From positions 14,443,622 to 14,507,621 of the forward strand of contig OZ024742.1 of assembly GCA_964016885.1 (NCBI GenBank): a stretch of 64,000 nucleotides of DNA, written 5' to 3'. Made by a program: the position numbers and the translations under genes. The notes below the pieces were generated by a model. It saw only the letters and a program-made list of their open reading frames with translations, ran no database searches and was not told the origin of the DNA. Shown here one piece after another: positions 1-9,700 of this stretch (the stretch's first letter is position 1; every line of letters begins with the position of its first letter). This DNA is from Eledone cirrhosa (Eukaryota; Mollusca; Cephalopoda; Octopoda; Eledonidae).

Positions 1-196
1 TTACTCTATATTTACTATTGTATTTTTGTGGTAAAGGCTTTATCTTACATTATATCGAATCTATGAGATTTTAATGTTATTTATTTTGAGAACAATACCT
101 TAAAGTTGGTATGAGTGGCTGGTTATGGCTGGTTTGAATAGAAAGAGGTGAGAGAATTTTGGCCGGATATGGCCGGTTTGAATGCTAAAGGGTTAA
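1..196 (-). mobile_element. piggyBac-type MITE, 3 copies in window (copy 1, cut by window edge)
   Basis: On the minus strand this begins TTAA-CCCTTTAGCATTCAAACC and matches the complete copies at 2981-3192 and 13112-13351. All three share the internal 'gccggatatggccggt'-like and 'gtaaaggcttta'-like segments. The TTAA target duplicate is at 193-196 and the left end lies outside the window. TTAA plus a terminal CCC(T) is the hallmark of piggyBac-superfamily elements; no transposase is present, so it is non-autonomous. It abuts a mariner transposase remnant exactly at the codons for the conserved SPDLT motif. Confidence 0.75.
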
Positions 197-415
197 GTCA
201 GGGCTTCTTGCTGGCCATGCATGTAGATATTGACAACCCAGGCAACGTCCTGGAAATTGGACATTAAGCCAGTCATGAATAGTGTGGGCAAAATGAGGAG
301 CCTCATCCTGCATGAATATGAGGTCATTGTTTGCTTGGTCCGATTTGATGAGTTCCACCTCACACAGGAAGTGAATGGGGTCAGACATCTTGTCAATTGA
401 TTCCAATCTCATTAA
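197..415 (-). pseudogene. mariner/Tc1-like transposase fragment (DDE_3 catalytic segment)
   Basis: The minus strand encodes about 75 residues containing 'LIFMQDEAPHFAHTIHDWL', 'QFPGRCLG' and 'WPARSPDLT'. This is the stretch around the second catalytic Asp (QDxAP) and the W-P-x-R-S-P-D-L-T block of mariner/Tc1 transposases. Those enzymes normally run to about 340 residues and cut and paste DNA at TA sites; here only this central fragment remains. The open frame ends where the piggyBac-type MITE begins, because the TTAA lies inside 'GAC TTA ACC' (Asp-Leu-Thr). It is a dead relic. Confidence 0.7.
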
Positions 416-654
416 TATATAAACTAACTAGGAACAAATAAAAGAAGGAAACAATCGCTTTAAATATCACAAAGAAACTATAACCATCTTATAAGGGTAT
501 TGAGTGGCTTTACTGGAAGAATAAGATATGTTACAAGGCTTAAAATACATTCACACAGATCGTTAGAGAAAAAAAAAATGTTGTTCCAAGTGGTGACAGC
601 CAAATATTAGTAATATAGGAAGTATTCTAACTTGATCTACATGATAAACACACC
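416..654. other. no recognisable feature
   Basis: AT-rich intronic sequence. I see no coding potential, repeat match or splice signal I would defend. Confidence 0.5.
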
Positions 655-905
655 TAGTGTACACTGTAAAGTGGTTGGTGATACGAAGGGCATCCAGTTG
701 TAGAATGCTTGCCAGACAAAAGGGGTGGGAGGACCCTTATTTGTGTCAAAGACATGACAACCTCTCCTGTGTAATCGGTGGAGTGGTGACCATACATAAA
801 GTGAGACAGATCTCTGGCCTGCCAGGGATATCAGTGGCTCCGCTTCAGTACTGACTTGGTCTATGTAGACCCGTCCAACTCTTGTTAGCAGACATTAAAA
901 TGACA
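655..905 (+). repeat. SINE/LINE 3'-tail remnant
   Basis: Degenerate copy of the tail shared by the SINEs and LINEs of this window. It contains 'gtaaagtggttggtgatac', 'gaagggcatccagttgtaga' and the closing 'acccgtccaactcttgttag...cagacattaaaatg'. It is too diverged to assign to a subfamily. Confidence 0.6.
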
Positions 906-1247
906 ATGAAGGTCATCCTCTTCTGTTTGTGGTAAATATTCAATATTTTATATATGGTTTATTTGAATAAAAATCTATACCTTAGTTCAAATATTGATAT
1001 ATACATAGCCCCGACTACCTATTGATTTATTGTGCACTCCAATTGGTGAGGGGATACCTTGCAGAAATTAATTAAAATTGTCATATGTATATGTATAATA
1101 TATATACACATAAATATTCACATATATATATATACACACACACACAACTCCCTATTCAAACCAAATATAATCTTTCTTAGTGAGAAAGCTGCAGTAGGGT
1201 TCATGACCAAAAGGTTAAACAGTAAAGATGAGAAAAGGGAACTTACT

Positions 1248-1465
1248 TTACAGGAATATACCACTAATGGTGGCAGGTTGTGTGCCAGGAGAATCATTCA
1301 CCAAATATGGGTAGGTTTCAGGATCATAGTGCAGTGGTTCGGTAGATATAGACAAGACAGCTTTAAAAGAGTCTAGGATGCCAAGTTCATTGTTGCTAGC
1401 ATGATGGTGGAGGTGTTGGTGGTGTTGGTGGTGTTGGTCTGCTGATTGAGTATTCCTCTCTGATT
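1248..1465 (-). CDS. candidate C-terminal exon of the ankyrin-repeat gene
   Basis: A polypyrimidine acceptor ('tttgttttgttcag' on the minus strand) precedes an exon that in one frame is open for 72 codons. It starts 'ESERNTQSADQHH', passes a His/Gln run and 'LGILDSFKAVLSISTEPL', and ends '...QPATISGIFL' with TAA at 1248. A GTAAGT donor follows one base after the stop, which is odd for a last coding exon and could mean an intron in the 3' UTR. This frame requires the preceding exon to end in phase 1. The candidate exon at 2882-2925 ends in phase 2, which would give a different, short ending instead. No domain is recognised. Confidence 0.4.
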
Positions 1466-1469
1466 CTGA

Positions 1470-1984
1470 ACAAAACAAATAACAACATGGAAAAGAGAAT
1501 TAAGATATAAAACAAAAAAAAATAGTCAATTAGATGAAAATCACAACAGACTAGTGTTTTAGACTCATATGCGTGCGTGTGTGTGCATCTTTATATTGAC
1601 GCTGTTCAAAGCAAAAGCAATGATGTTTGTTTATATCCTGCATAAACAATGTGTTCTAAAGCTTTATGGTGCAATGAAATTCAGTGGAATATATCAAAAT
1701 ACCATTCTTAAGAATAAAGTATCGATTGGTATCAGGAAGAACACCCGGCCTTAGGGAAAATCTGCCTCGAAATGTCTCTTCCAAACTTTGCCAGAATGGA
1801 AAAAGTAGACATGAAAATGTTGAGGATGTATGTTTGTGTGAAAATTAAAACCACATCTGGCAAGATTTGACCTCTCTGAAGAACTCAACTAAAATTCTTG
1901 TTACCAAACTGAAACTGAGACTGGCCAGTTCTACCTAGTCACGTTTAAATCATAATAGCATAATAGCGATATTGACAACATCGC
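1470..1984. other. no recognisable feature
   Basis: Low-complexity to ordinary intronic DNA. No protein similarity or repeat family was recognised. Confidence 0.45.
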
Positions 1985-2475
1985 AGTTCATCATCATCAT
2001 CAACAGCACCGTTTAACATGTTTTTTGTCACACTTGTATAGGTTAGATGAGTTGTCACATTATGAGAAAAGTCAGGTCTGGTGACCACAGCTTGCTCATA
2101 TGGATCTGTATTTTGGCTTGATTTCTACAGCTGCATGCCCTTCCTTATGCCAACCGCTTTACAGGGTGGACTGGATGCTTTTTGTCATGTCATCATCACA
2201 ACCACCTCACAGGGTGGACTGGGTACTTTTTCTTGTGTCACCAACACAATATATATTTATTTTGTGCTCATAATACTGTCTCCTCCTTTTTGACATGACC
2301 TTCACCTCTACCCTATTTCAGAGTGAACCTTACAGAGTGAAGTGGGTGCCTTTTGTCATGTCACCAACACAACTACCTTACAGGGTGAACTAGGTGCCTT
2401 TTGTCATGTCACCATCACAACCACCTTACAGGGTGAACTGGGTGCCTTTTGTCATGTCACCATCGCGACCACCTT
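1985..2475 (-). repeat. SINE/LINE tail with internally amplified sub-repeats
   Basis: Starts with (ATC)n at the left, as expected for a minus-strand tail, followed by 'ggttagatgagttgtcac' and 'gcccttccttatgccaacc'. The segment 'ttacagggtgaactgggtgccttttgtcatgtcaccatcacaacc' type unit is then reiterated about six times with a period of roughly 54 bp. The same amplification is seen at 15465-15900, 48190-48400 and 54225-54450. Confidence 0.65.
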
Positions 2476-2699
2476 ACTATATGGCACTTCACTAGATAAA
2501 TAGTTGTTTTACACCATCTGATATATTTTATGTCCATTTTGTTATCTCTGAAATTTTGGGATATTTCTTTTCCAAATCTATTTTTCATTTACTCTGTATT
2601 TCTACAAGTTTTTCCTCATCTTAGAAATTATATAAGATTCTGATTTGGTAATAGCAACTCTGAATTGGAATAATTTTAGAATGTAGTAAATAAACACAT

Positions 2700-2838
2700 C
2701 AGACATAGCATGTGACAGACTGGGTTGTTATAAATACCATCTTAAAAAACAAAATTATTAACTTCAGTAAATCCCTCCAAATTTTCCAATAACTAATTCA
2801 ATGCTTTCATTAGAAATCTGGTAATGAAAGGGTTAAAT
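2700..2838. repeat. diverged interspersed repeat ending AGGGTTAA
   Basis: Shares 'aataccatcttaa', 'tctccaaat..tccaataactaattc' and a terminal 'agggttaa' with stretches at about 4560-4727 and 53085-53690. The TTAA end suggests another relic of the piggyBac-type MITE group, but only one end is convincing. Confidence 0.35.
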
Positions 2839-2881
2839 ATAATCTAAACTTTACATTTGACTAATATTTAACTATACTTAC

Positions 2882-2925
2882 CTGTAATCAGAGTAGTTTT
2901 CAGACAACCACTCACACACAACCCC
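2882..2925 (-). CDS. candidate small exon of the ankyrin-repeat gene
   Basis: A textbook donor on the minus strand (GATTACAG|GTAAGTATAG) closes an open stretch reading GVVCEWLSENYSDY plus two bases. The acceptor 'cctgttatggag' is mediocre. With this acceptor the exon takes phase 0, which matches the predicted end of candidate exon 6293-6405, and it ends in phase 2. An in-frame ATG lies just inside the assumed intron, so it could instead be an alternative first exon. Support is the donor and the open frame only. Confidence 0.35.
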
Positions 2926-2980
2926 CTCCATAACAGGTATATTAAAGAACCGTTTGTTAATTTGTGTTAAAAACACAAGT

Positions 2981-3192
2981 TTAACCCTTTAGCATTTAAA
3001 CCGGCCAAACACGGCCAAAATTCTCTCACTTTTTCTGTTCAAACCAGCCATAACTGGCTGCTCATGTCGATGTTAAGGTATTCTTCTCAAAGTAAATACT
3101 ATCAAAATTTCATAGATTCGATATTATGTGGGGTAAAGCCTTTACCGTGAAAATATAATAGTATATATAGTAATGTAAATGTTAAGGGTTAA
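2981..3192 (+). mobile_element. piggyBac-type MITE (copy 2, complete)
   Basis: A 212-bp element between TTAA copies at 2981-2984 and 3189-3192. The ends are imperfect inverted repeats: CCCTTTAGCATTTAAAC on the left and, read inward from the right, CCCTTAACATTTACAT. There is no coding capacity. It is similar along its length to the copies at 1-196 and 13112-13351, so it is a non-autonomous family that needs a transposase in trans. Confidence 0.75.
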
Positions 3193-3203
3193 GATAATTG
3201 TTT

Positions 3204-3325
3204 CTACTTTAGGCACAAGGCCAGCAATTACCCAGTGCATTACTGGTACTTTATTTTATCGACCCCGTAAGGATGAAAGGCAAAGTCAACCTCGGCGGGA
3301 TTTGAACTCAAGATAATAAATTTAA
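3204..3325 (-). repeat. tRNA-derived SINE (octopus OR-type), partial
   Basis: Minus-strand copy of the SINE with 'gcacaaggccagcaat', 'attactggtactttatttta' and a tRNA-like B box (read on the minus strand as gagttcaaatcccgcc). The tRNA-like 5' head is truncated at the right. Confidence 0.75.
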
Positions 3326-3488
3326 AACATGCTACAGTTGGTATACAAAGTCAGTTGATATTCACAATTATTTAAAGAATTATATAAAAAAAGACAGGGA
3401 TGTATTTTAGTTAGAAATATAACTAAAAGGTTTGTCTGATTAAACCAGATCTGTTCTTTATCCACCAGATTACTAGACTTCCATAATA

Positions 3489-3690
3489 ATGGTTTCTGAT
3501 TTTGGCACACGACCAACAATTGGGGGAGGGAAAAGTCGATTAAAATTGAACCCCCGTATATTACTGGTATTTTATTTTATCAACCCAGTAATGATAAAAA
3601 GCAAAGTTAACCTCAGCAGGATTTAAACTCTGAATATAAAAAGCTGTAACTATGCCTCAAAGCATGTTGTCCAACGTTCTACTGCCAATT
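3489..3690 (-). repeat. tRNA-derived SINE (OR-type), diverged
   Basis: Second, older copy with 'gcacacgaccaacaattggg', 'ggtattttattttatcaacc', a decayed B box and the head region 'tgcctcaaagcatgttgtcc'. It is near full length. Confidence 0.7.
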
Positions 3691-3846
3691 GTTTGCTTGT
3701 GAATTGAGTCCCTCACATACAAAACTGAAACAACTGTTATATAAATACCACCCCACAAGAATCAAATACAAAGTCCATCTCAGTAAGATCTGAACATAAA
3801 AACATGAAGCAACAAAAGCTAAATGCTGTTAAGGTGATCAACTCTT

Positions 3847-4558
3847 CTGATCCCAAACCACCTGCATTTGAACCTCACTATGTTTTAAAGTGTTCATATT
3901 TATCTAAAAACCACCTGCATTTGAACCTCACTTTATGATACAAAACTATTTTAAAGTGTTCATATTTATCTAAAAACCACCTGCATTTGAACCTCACTTT
4001 ATGATACAAAACTGTTTTAAAGTGTTCATATTTATCTAAAAACCACATGCATTTGAACCTCACTTTATGATACAAAACTGTTTTAAAGTGTTCATATTTA
4101 TCTAAAAACCACATGCATTTGAACCTCACTCTATGATACAAAACTGTTTTAAAGTGTTCATATTTATCTAAAAACCACATGCATTTGAACCTCACTTTAT
4201 GATACAAAACTGTTTTAAAGTGTTCATATTTATCTAAAAACCACATGCATTTGAACCTCACTTTATGATACAAAACTGTTTTAAAGTGTTCATATTTATC
4301 TAAAAACCACATGCATTTGAACCTCACTCTATGATACAAAACTATGTTTTAAAGGTTCATATTTATCTAAACACCACATGCGTTTGACCCTCTATGATAC
4401 AAAACTGTTTTAAAGTGTTTATATTTATCTAAAAACCACATGCATTTGAACCTCACTCTGATACAAAGCTGTTTATATTTATCTAAAAACCACATACATT
4501 TGAACCTCACTCTATGATACAAAACTGTTTTAAAGTGTTCATATTTATCTAAAAACCT
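3847..4558. repeat. 66-bp minisatellite, about 10-11 units
   Basis: A unit containing 'aaccacatgcatttgaacct', 'cactttatgatacaaaactg' and 'ttttaaagtgttcatattta' repeats with an exact 66-bp period from 3895 to about 4340. It then continues with indels to 4558. Because 66 is divisible by three, a minus-strand frame stays open for 153 codons; I regard that as a by-product. Confidence 0.9.
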
Positions 4559-4559
4559 T

Positions 4560-5034
4560 CCATCATATTTTTCTGTAGAAAAAAAACCTTTGTTGAGTTA
4601 TGTTCCAAATACCAGCTCAATAACAAAAAAGTTAGTTATATTATCAAATGTCTCAAAAATTCTTGATTATTTTCAAATCTATTTGAACGGCAGGGTATTT
4701 CATTAGTAATATTGTAACAGAAGGGTTAATTTACACTATCAACACAATACAATATTTCTGAGTAGTGATGTTAGTGGAAAGATTGAGAATTTGTGACATT
4801 CATGCCTTTACTAAACTTGAAACTGATTCATAAGGAAGCTTTCTCATTGTTCAATAGAGACACAATCTTTCAGTCAACATTAAGATGGTCACTACCTATG
4901 ACCTCCATCACTTTCAACTGTCTGCTCAACAAAGTTAAATGGCTGAGCATTCCAGACACATGTACTCTAATGTCAATTCTCAGGGAGATTCAGAATGATG
5001 CAGTGTGTGTGTGCGACAAAGTTGACCCTTTTTA
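4560..5034. other. unassigned interval with a diverged repeat
   Basis: 4560-4727 is related to the repeat at 2700-2838 and ends AGGGTTAA. The rest has no match I recognise; an 80-codon open frame at 4793-5035 runs into the SINE-derived segment and lacks any domain. Confidence 0.4.
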
Positions 5035-5260
5035 ATTACATACAGGTACAGTCTATTTGACGGGCTTCCAAACAGTTTGTCTACCCAATTTCCTTCACAA
5101 AGAATGTGGCAACCTGAGGCTCTTGTTTAAGATGACACACTATATGATTGAACCAAATGATGGTCAAGCAAACATCTTAAACATTTGGCCATGCTGTGTA
5201 CAAACCTATCACCATGTTGACCAGACAATAATTGCTATAAAAACAACCCTAAACCACTGA
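5035..5260 (+). repeat. decayed SINE body
   Basis: The order 'ggcttccaaacagtttgtct', 'cacaaagaatgtggcaacct', 'tgattgaaccaaatgatgg' and 'ggccatgctgtg' follows the octopus SINE body that ends with a 'gggactgaacccggaaccat'-type segment. It is strongly diverged. The 67-codon open frame here is not a gene. Confidence 0.5.
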
Positions 5261-5288
5261 TAACAGCAACAATACAACCATTGGTAGA

Positions 5289-5447
5289 TGGTAGTGCTGG
5301 TGTCATGATAGAGTACACCCAGTACACTCTGTAATGTGGTAGTGCTGGTGTCATGATAGAGTACACCCAGTACACTCTAAAGTGGTACCAGCACTACCAC
5401 ATTACAGAGTGTACTGGGTGTACTTTATCATGACACCAGCACTACCA
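5289..5447. repeat. 61-bp inverted repeat with 37-nt loop
   Basis: Arm 5289-5349 is the reverse complement of 5387-5447 with a single mismatch (gatagagta versus gataaagta). Part of the left arm is also tandemly repeated in the loop. The sequence is made of SINE-tail units ('tggtagtgctggtgtcatg', 'agtacacccagtacactct'). Confidence 0.85.
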
Positions 5448-5449
5448 CA

Positions 5450-5970
5450 TTAGATTTGGCAGTCATCAACATGTGTATATATACACACACATAAAGGAAG
5501 GTAAAAACCAGGCTGACACCTAGCAGTTTCAGCTTGTATTCCGCAAACCTTTTCAACAGTGTACTTGTCAAATACAAGCCAAAACTGCCAGGTTTTAACT
5601 TTCCTCTATATCCACTGTTTTTTCCCATCCATAGAGTACTACACTGCAGACTTAGGCATAACTTGTCTCTACCTGTTTTGTTTTGTCTCAATATACAACC
5701 TTAATAAGCCAAAACTATAGTAATTTCCAGAAGTTGACTGATGAGATGGGACTGTCTGTCTTTTTGTTGCTTTTGTCCTGTGTGCTCTGTATTTTGAATT
5801 TCTATTCTAAAGACTTAGTCATGCAGGCTTTTTTTTGAAACTGTGAAAACTGTTAAACAGTGATGACATCACAATAAAACTAGAATTTCAAGTCTACCAA
5901 ACAGCAAACATAATAAATGACAAAGAAATAAATGTAGCAAGCATTACTAGATTATGATCACTTCCAAATA
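5450..5970. other. no recognisable feature
   Basis: Ordinary intronic DNA. An 87-codon minus-strand frame at 5428-5691 begins in the inverted repeat and has no recognisable domain. Confidence 0.4.
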
Positions 5971-5971
5971 T

Positions 5972-6165
5972 ATTATTGTTTCTACTTTTGGCACAAGGCC
6001 AGCAATTATCTCAGTGTATTACTGGTACTTTATTTTATCGACCCCATAAGGATGGAAGTCAAAGTTAACCTTGGCGGGATTTGAACTCAGATCATAAAGG
6101 GCCATAACTCTTTGCTGCAAAGCATGGTGTCCGACTCTACCAATACTGCCAATAAAGCCAGTAGT
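5972..6165 (-). repeat. tRNA-derived SINE (OR-type), near full length
   Basis: Contains 'tttctacttttggcacaagg', 'ttattttatcgaccccataa', 'cttggcgggatttgaactc' (the B box on the minus strand) and the head 'gcaaagcatggtgtccgac'. It is one of the better preserved members in the window. Confidence 0.8.
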
Positions 6166-6292
6166 AGTAGTGGCGGTGGTAGTAGTACCCTCCCTGGTCG
6201 ACCTCCACTACTTTGTTTGGTTTTAATCATGTCAAGGGTGCAGCCGTATTCACCCCGCTTGGTCTCAATTTTAGGTTGGGGAGGCTATTTAC

Positions 6293-6405
6293 CCCATTGT
6301 AGGGGTGGATGGTCCTTGACTCTTGAGGAGCTGAGCCACCCATTTTAACAGCTCTTGTTTTTTGTGCTGCTGGGGTTCCTTTATCTTCCAATGAAGGACT
6401 AACAT
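6293..6405 (-). CDS. candidate exon of the ankyrin-repeat gene
   Basis: The acceptor 'cttaatatttcag' precedes a 113-bp stretch. Preceded by the single G carried over from the upstream exon, it reads D, VSPSLEDKGTPAAQ, KTRAVKMGGSAP and QESRTIHPYNG. A GTAAAT donor follows. It needs an incoming phase of 1, exactly the phase left by both 47115-47398 and 12667-12720. The composition (Ser, Pro, Lys, Glu) suits a disordered C-terminal tail. If the donor is not used the frame runs another 22 codons to a stop at 6227. It sits just left of the 42-bp minisatellite. Confidence 0.5.
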
Positions 6406-6429
6406 CTGAAATATTAAGACTCTTTTCCA

Positions 6430-6784
6430 ACTATATCAAACAGTAAACTAATATACTAACATCGATTTTTCTAAATTCATTGAGTGGATGAAATCTAAAT
6501 ATATAGCTCATTATACTTAATTATATACAAATATAAAGTGATTGATCTGTTGTCATTAGATGGTCAACTTTGGCATATTATACAGAGACATCCTCTCCCT
6601 CTTTGGCTTGGAATGACACTGTAACAAAGGCAGTATTTAGTACTACAATTACAGTTCATATGATGGGTAGCTATCACAATTCCATACACAAGGGGTTGAC
6701 ATAAGACACTTTCAAGGTGTTAAGTGATGAGGTTAAATATTACACCTTAACTATTTACTCTATTAATACACTCACAATTGTAAC
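6430..6784. other. no recognisable feature
   Basis: AT-rich flank between the candidate exon and the 42-bp array. Confidence 0.4.
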
Positions 6785-9700
6785 AAATATACACATCCCT
6801 TAAAATAGGGTGTAGAACACACAGACATACATACACATCCCTTAAAATAGGGTGTAGAACACACAGACATACATACACATCACTTAAAATAGGGTATAGA
6901 ACACACAGACATACATACACATCCCTTAAAATAGGGTGTAGAACACACAGACATACATACACATCCCTTAAAATAGGGTGCAGAACACAGACATACATAC
7001 ACAGTCCTTAAAATAGGGTGTAGAACACACAGACATACATACACATCCCTTAAAATAGGGTGTAGAACACAGACATACATACACATCCCTTAAAATAGGG
7101 TATAGAACACACAGACATACATACACATCCCTTAAAATAGGGTATAGAACACACAGACATACATACACATCCCTTAAAATAGGGTGTAGAACACACAGAC
7201 ATACATACACATCCCTTAAAATAGGGTGTAGAACACACAGACATACATACACATCCCTTAAAATAGGGTGTAGAACACACAGACATACATACACATCCCT
7301 TAAAATAGAGTGTAGAACACACAGACATACATACACATCCCTTAAAATAGGGTGTAGAACACAGACATACATACACATCCCTTAAAATAGGGTGTAGAAC
7401 ACACAGACATACATACACATCCCTTAAAATAGGGTGTAGAACATACAGACATACATACACATCCCTTAAAATAGGGTATAGAACACACAGACATACATAC
7501 ACATCCCTTAAAATAGGGTGTAGAACACAGATATACATACACATCCCTTAAAATAGGGTGTAGAACACTCAGACATACATACACATCCCTTAAAATAGGG
7601 TGTAGAACACACAGACATACATACACATCCCTTAAAATAGGGTGTAAAACACACAGACATACATACACATCCCTTAAAATAGGGTGTAGAACACAGACAT
7701 ACATACACATCCCTTAAAATAGGGTGTAGAACACTCAGATATACATACACATCCCTTAAAATAGGGTGTAGAACACACAGATATACATACGCATCCCTTA
7801 AAATAGGGTGTAGAACACACAGACATACATACACATCCCTTAAAATAGGGTGTAGAACACAGACATACATACACATCCCTTAAAATAGTGTATAGAACAC
7901 ACAGACATACATACACATCCCTTAAAATAGGGTGTAGAACACACAGACATACATACACATCCCTTAAAATAGGGTGGAAAACACAGACATACATACACAT
8001 CCCTTAAAATAGGGTATAGAACACACAGACATACATACACATCCCTTAAAATAGGGTGTAGAACACTCAGACATACATACACATCCCTTAAAATAGGGTG
8101 GAAAACACAGACATACATACACATCCCTTAAAATAGGGTGGAAAACACAGACATACATACACATCCCTTAAAATAGGGTGTAGAACACACAGACATACAT
8201 ACACATCCCTTAAAATAGGGTGTAGAACACACAGACATACATACACATCCCTTAAAATAGGGTGTAGAACACACAGACATACATACACATCCCTTAAAAT
8301 AGGGTGTAGAACACACAGACATACATACACATCCCTTAAAATAGGGTGTAGAACACACAGACATACATACACAGTCCTTAAAATAGGGTGTAAAACACAG
8401 ACATACATACACATCCCTTAAAATAGGGTGTAGAACACACAGACATACATACACATCCCTTAAAATAGGGTATAGAACACACAGACATACATACACATCC
8501 CTTAAAATAGGGTGTAGAACACAGACATACATACACATCCCTTAAAATAGGGTGTAGAACACACAGACATACATACACATCCCTTAAAATAGGGTATAGA
8601 ACACACAGACATACATACACATCCCTTAAAATAGGGTATAGAACACACAGACATACATACACATCCCTTAAAATAGGGTGTAGAACACAGACATACATAC
8701 ACATCCCTTAAAATAGAGTGTAGGACACAGACATACATACACATCCCTTAAAATAGGGTGTAGAACACACAGACATACATACACATCCCTTAAAATAGGG
8801 TGGAAAACACAGACATACATACACATCCCTTAAAATAGGGTGTAAAACACACAGACATACATACACATCCCTTAAAATAGGGTGTAAAACACAGACATAC
8901 ATACACATCCCTTAAAATAGGGTGTAGAACACACAGACATACATACACATCCCTTAAAATAGAGTGTAGGACACAGACATACATACACATCCCTTAAAAT
9001 AGGGTGTAGAACACACAGACATACATACACATCCCTTAAAATAGGGTGGAAAACACAGACATACATACACATCCCTTAAAATAGGGTGTGAAACACACAG
9101 ACATACATACACATCCCTTAAAATAGGGTGTAGAACACACAGACATACATACACATCACTTAAAATAGGGTGTAAAACACACAGACATACATACACATCC
9201 CTTAAAATAGGGTGTAGAACACACAGACATACATACACATCCCTTAAAATAGGGTGTAGAACACACAGACATACATACACATCCCTTAAAATAGAGTGTA
9301 GAACACACAGACATACATACACATCCCTTAAAATAGGGTGTAGAACACAGACATACCTACACATCCCTTAAAATAGGGTGTAGAACACACAGACATACAT
9401 ACACATCCCTTAAAATAGGGTGGAAAACACAGACATACATACACATCCCTTAAAATAGGGTGTAGAACACACAGACATACATACACATCCCTTAAAATAG
9501 GGTGTAAAACACACAGACATACATACACATCCCTTAAAATAGGGTGGAAAACACAGACATACATACACATCCCTTAAAATAGGGTGTAAAACACACAGAC
9601 ATACATACACATCCCTTAAAATAGGGTGTAGAATACACAGACATACATACACATCCCTTAAAATAGGGTGTAGAACACAGACATACATACACATCCCTTA

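Noticed and set aside
1249..1465. Alternative frame of the last candidate exon (IREEYSISRPTPP...)
   Set aside because: It would follow from the phase of 2882-2925 but stops after about 22 codons; I prefer the 72-codon frame, without certainty.
3878..4339. 153-codon repetitive ORF as a gene
   Set aside because: It is the 66-bp minisatellite read in frame.
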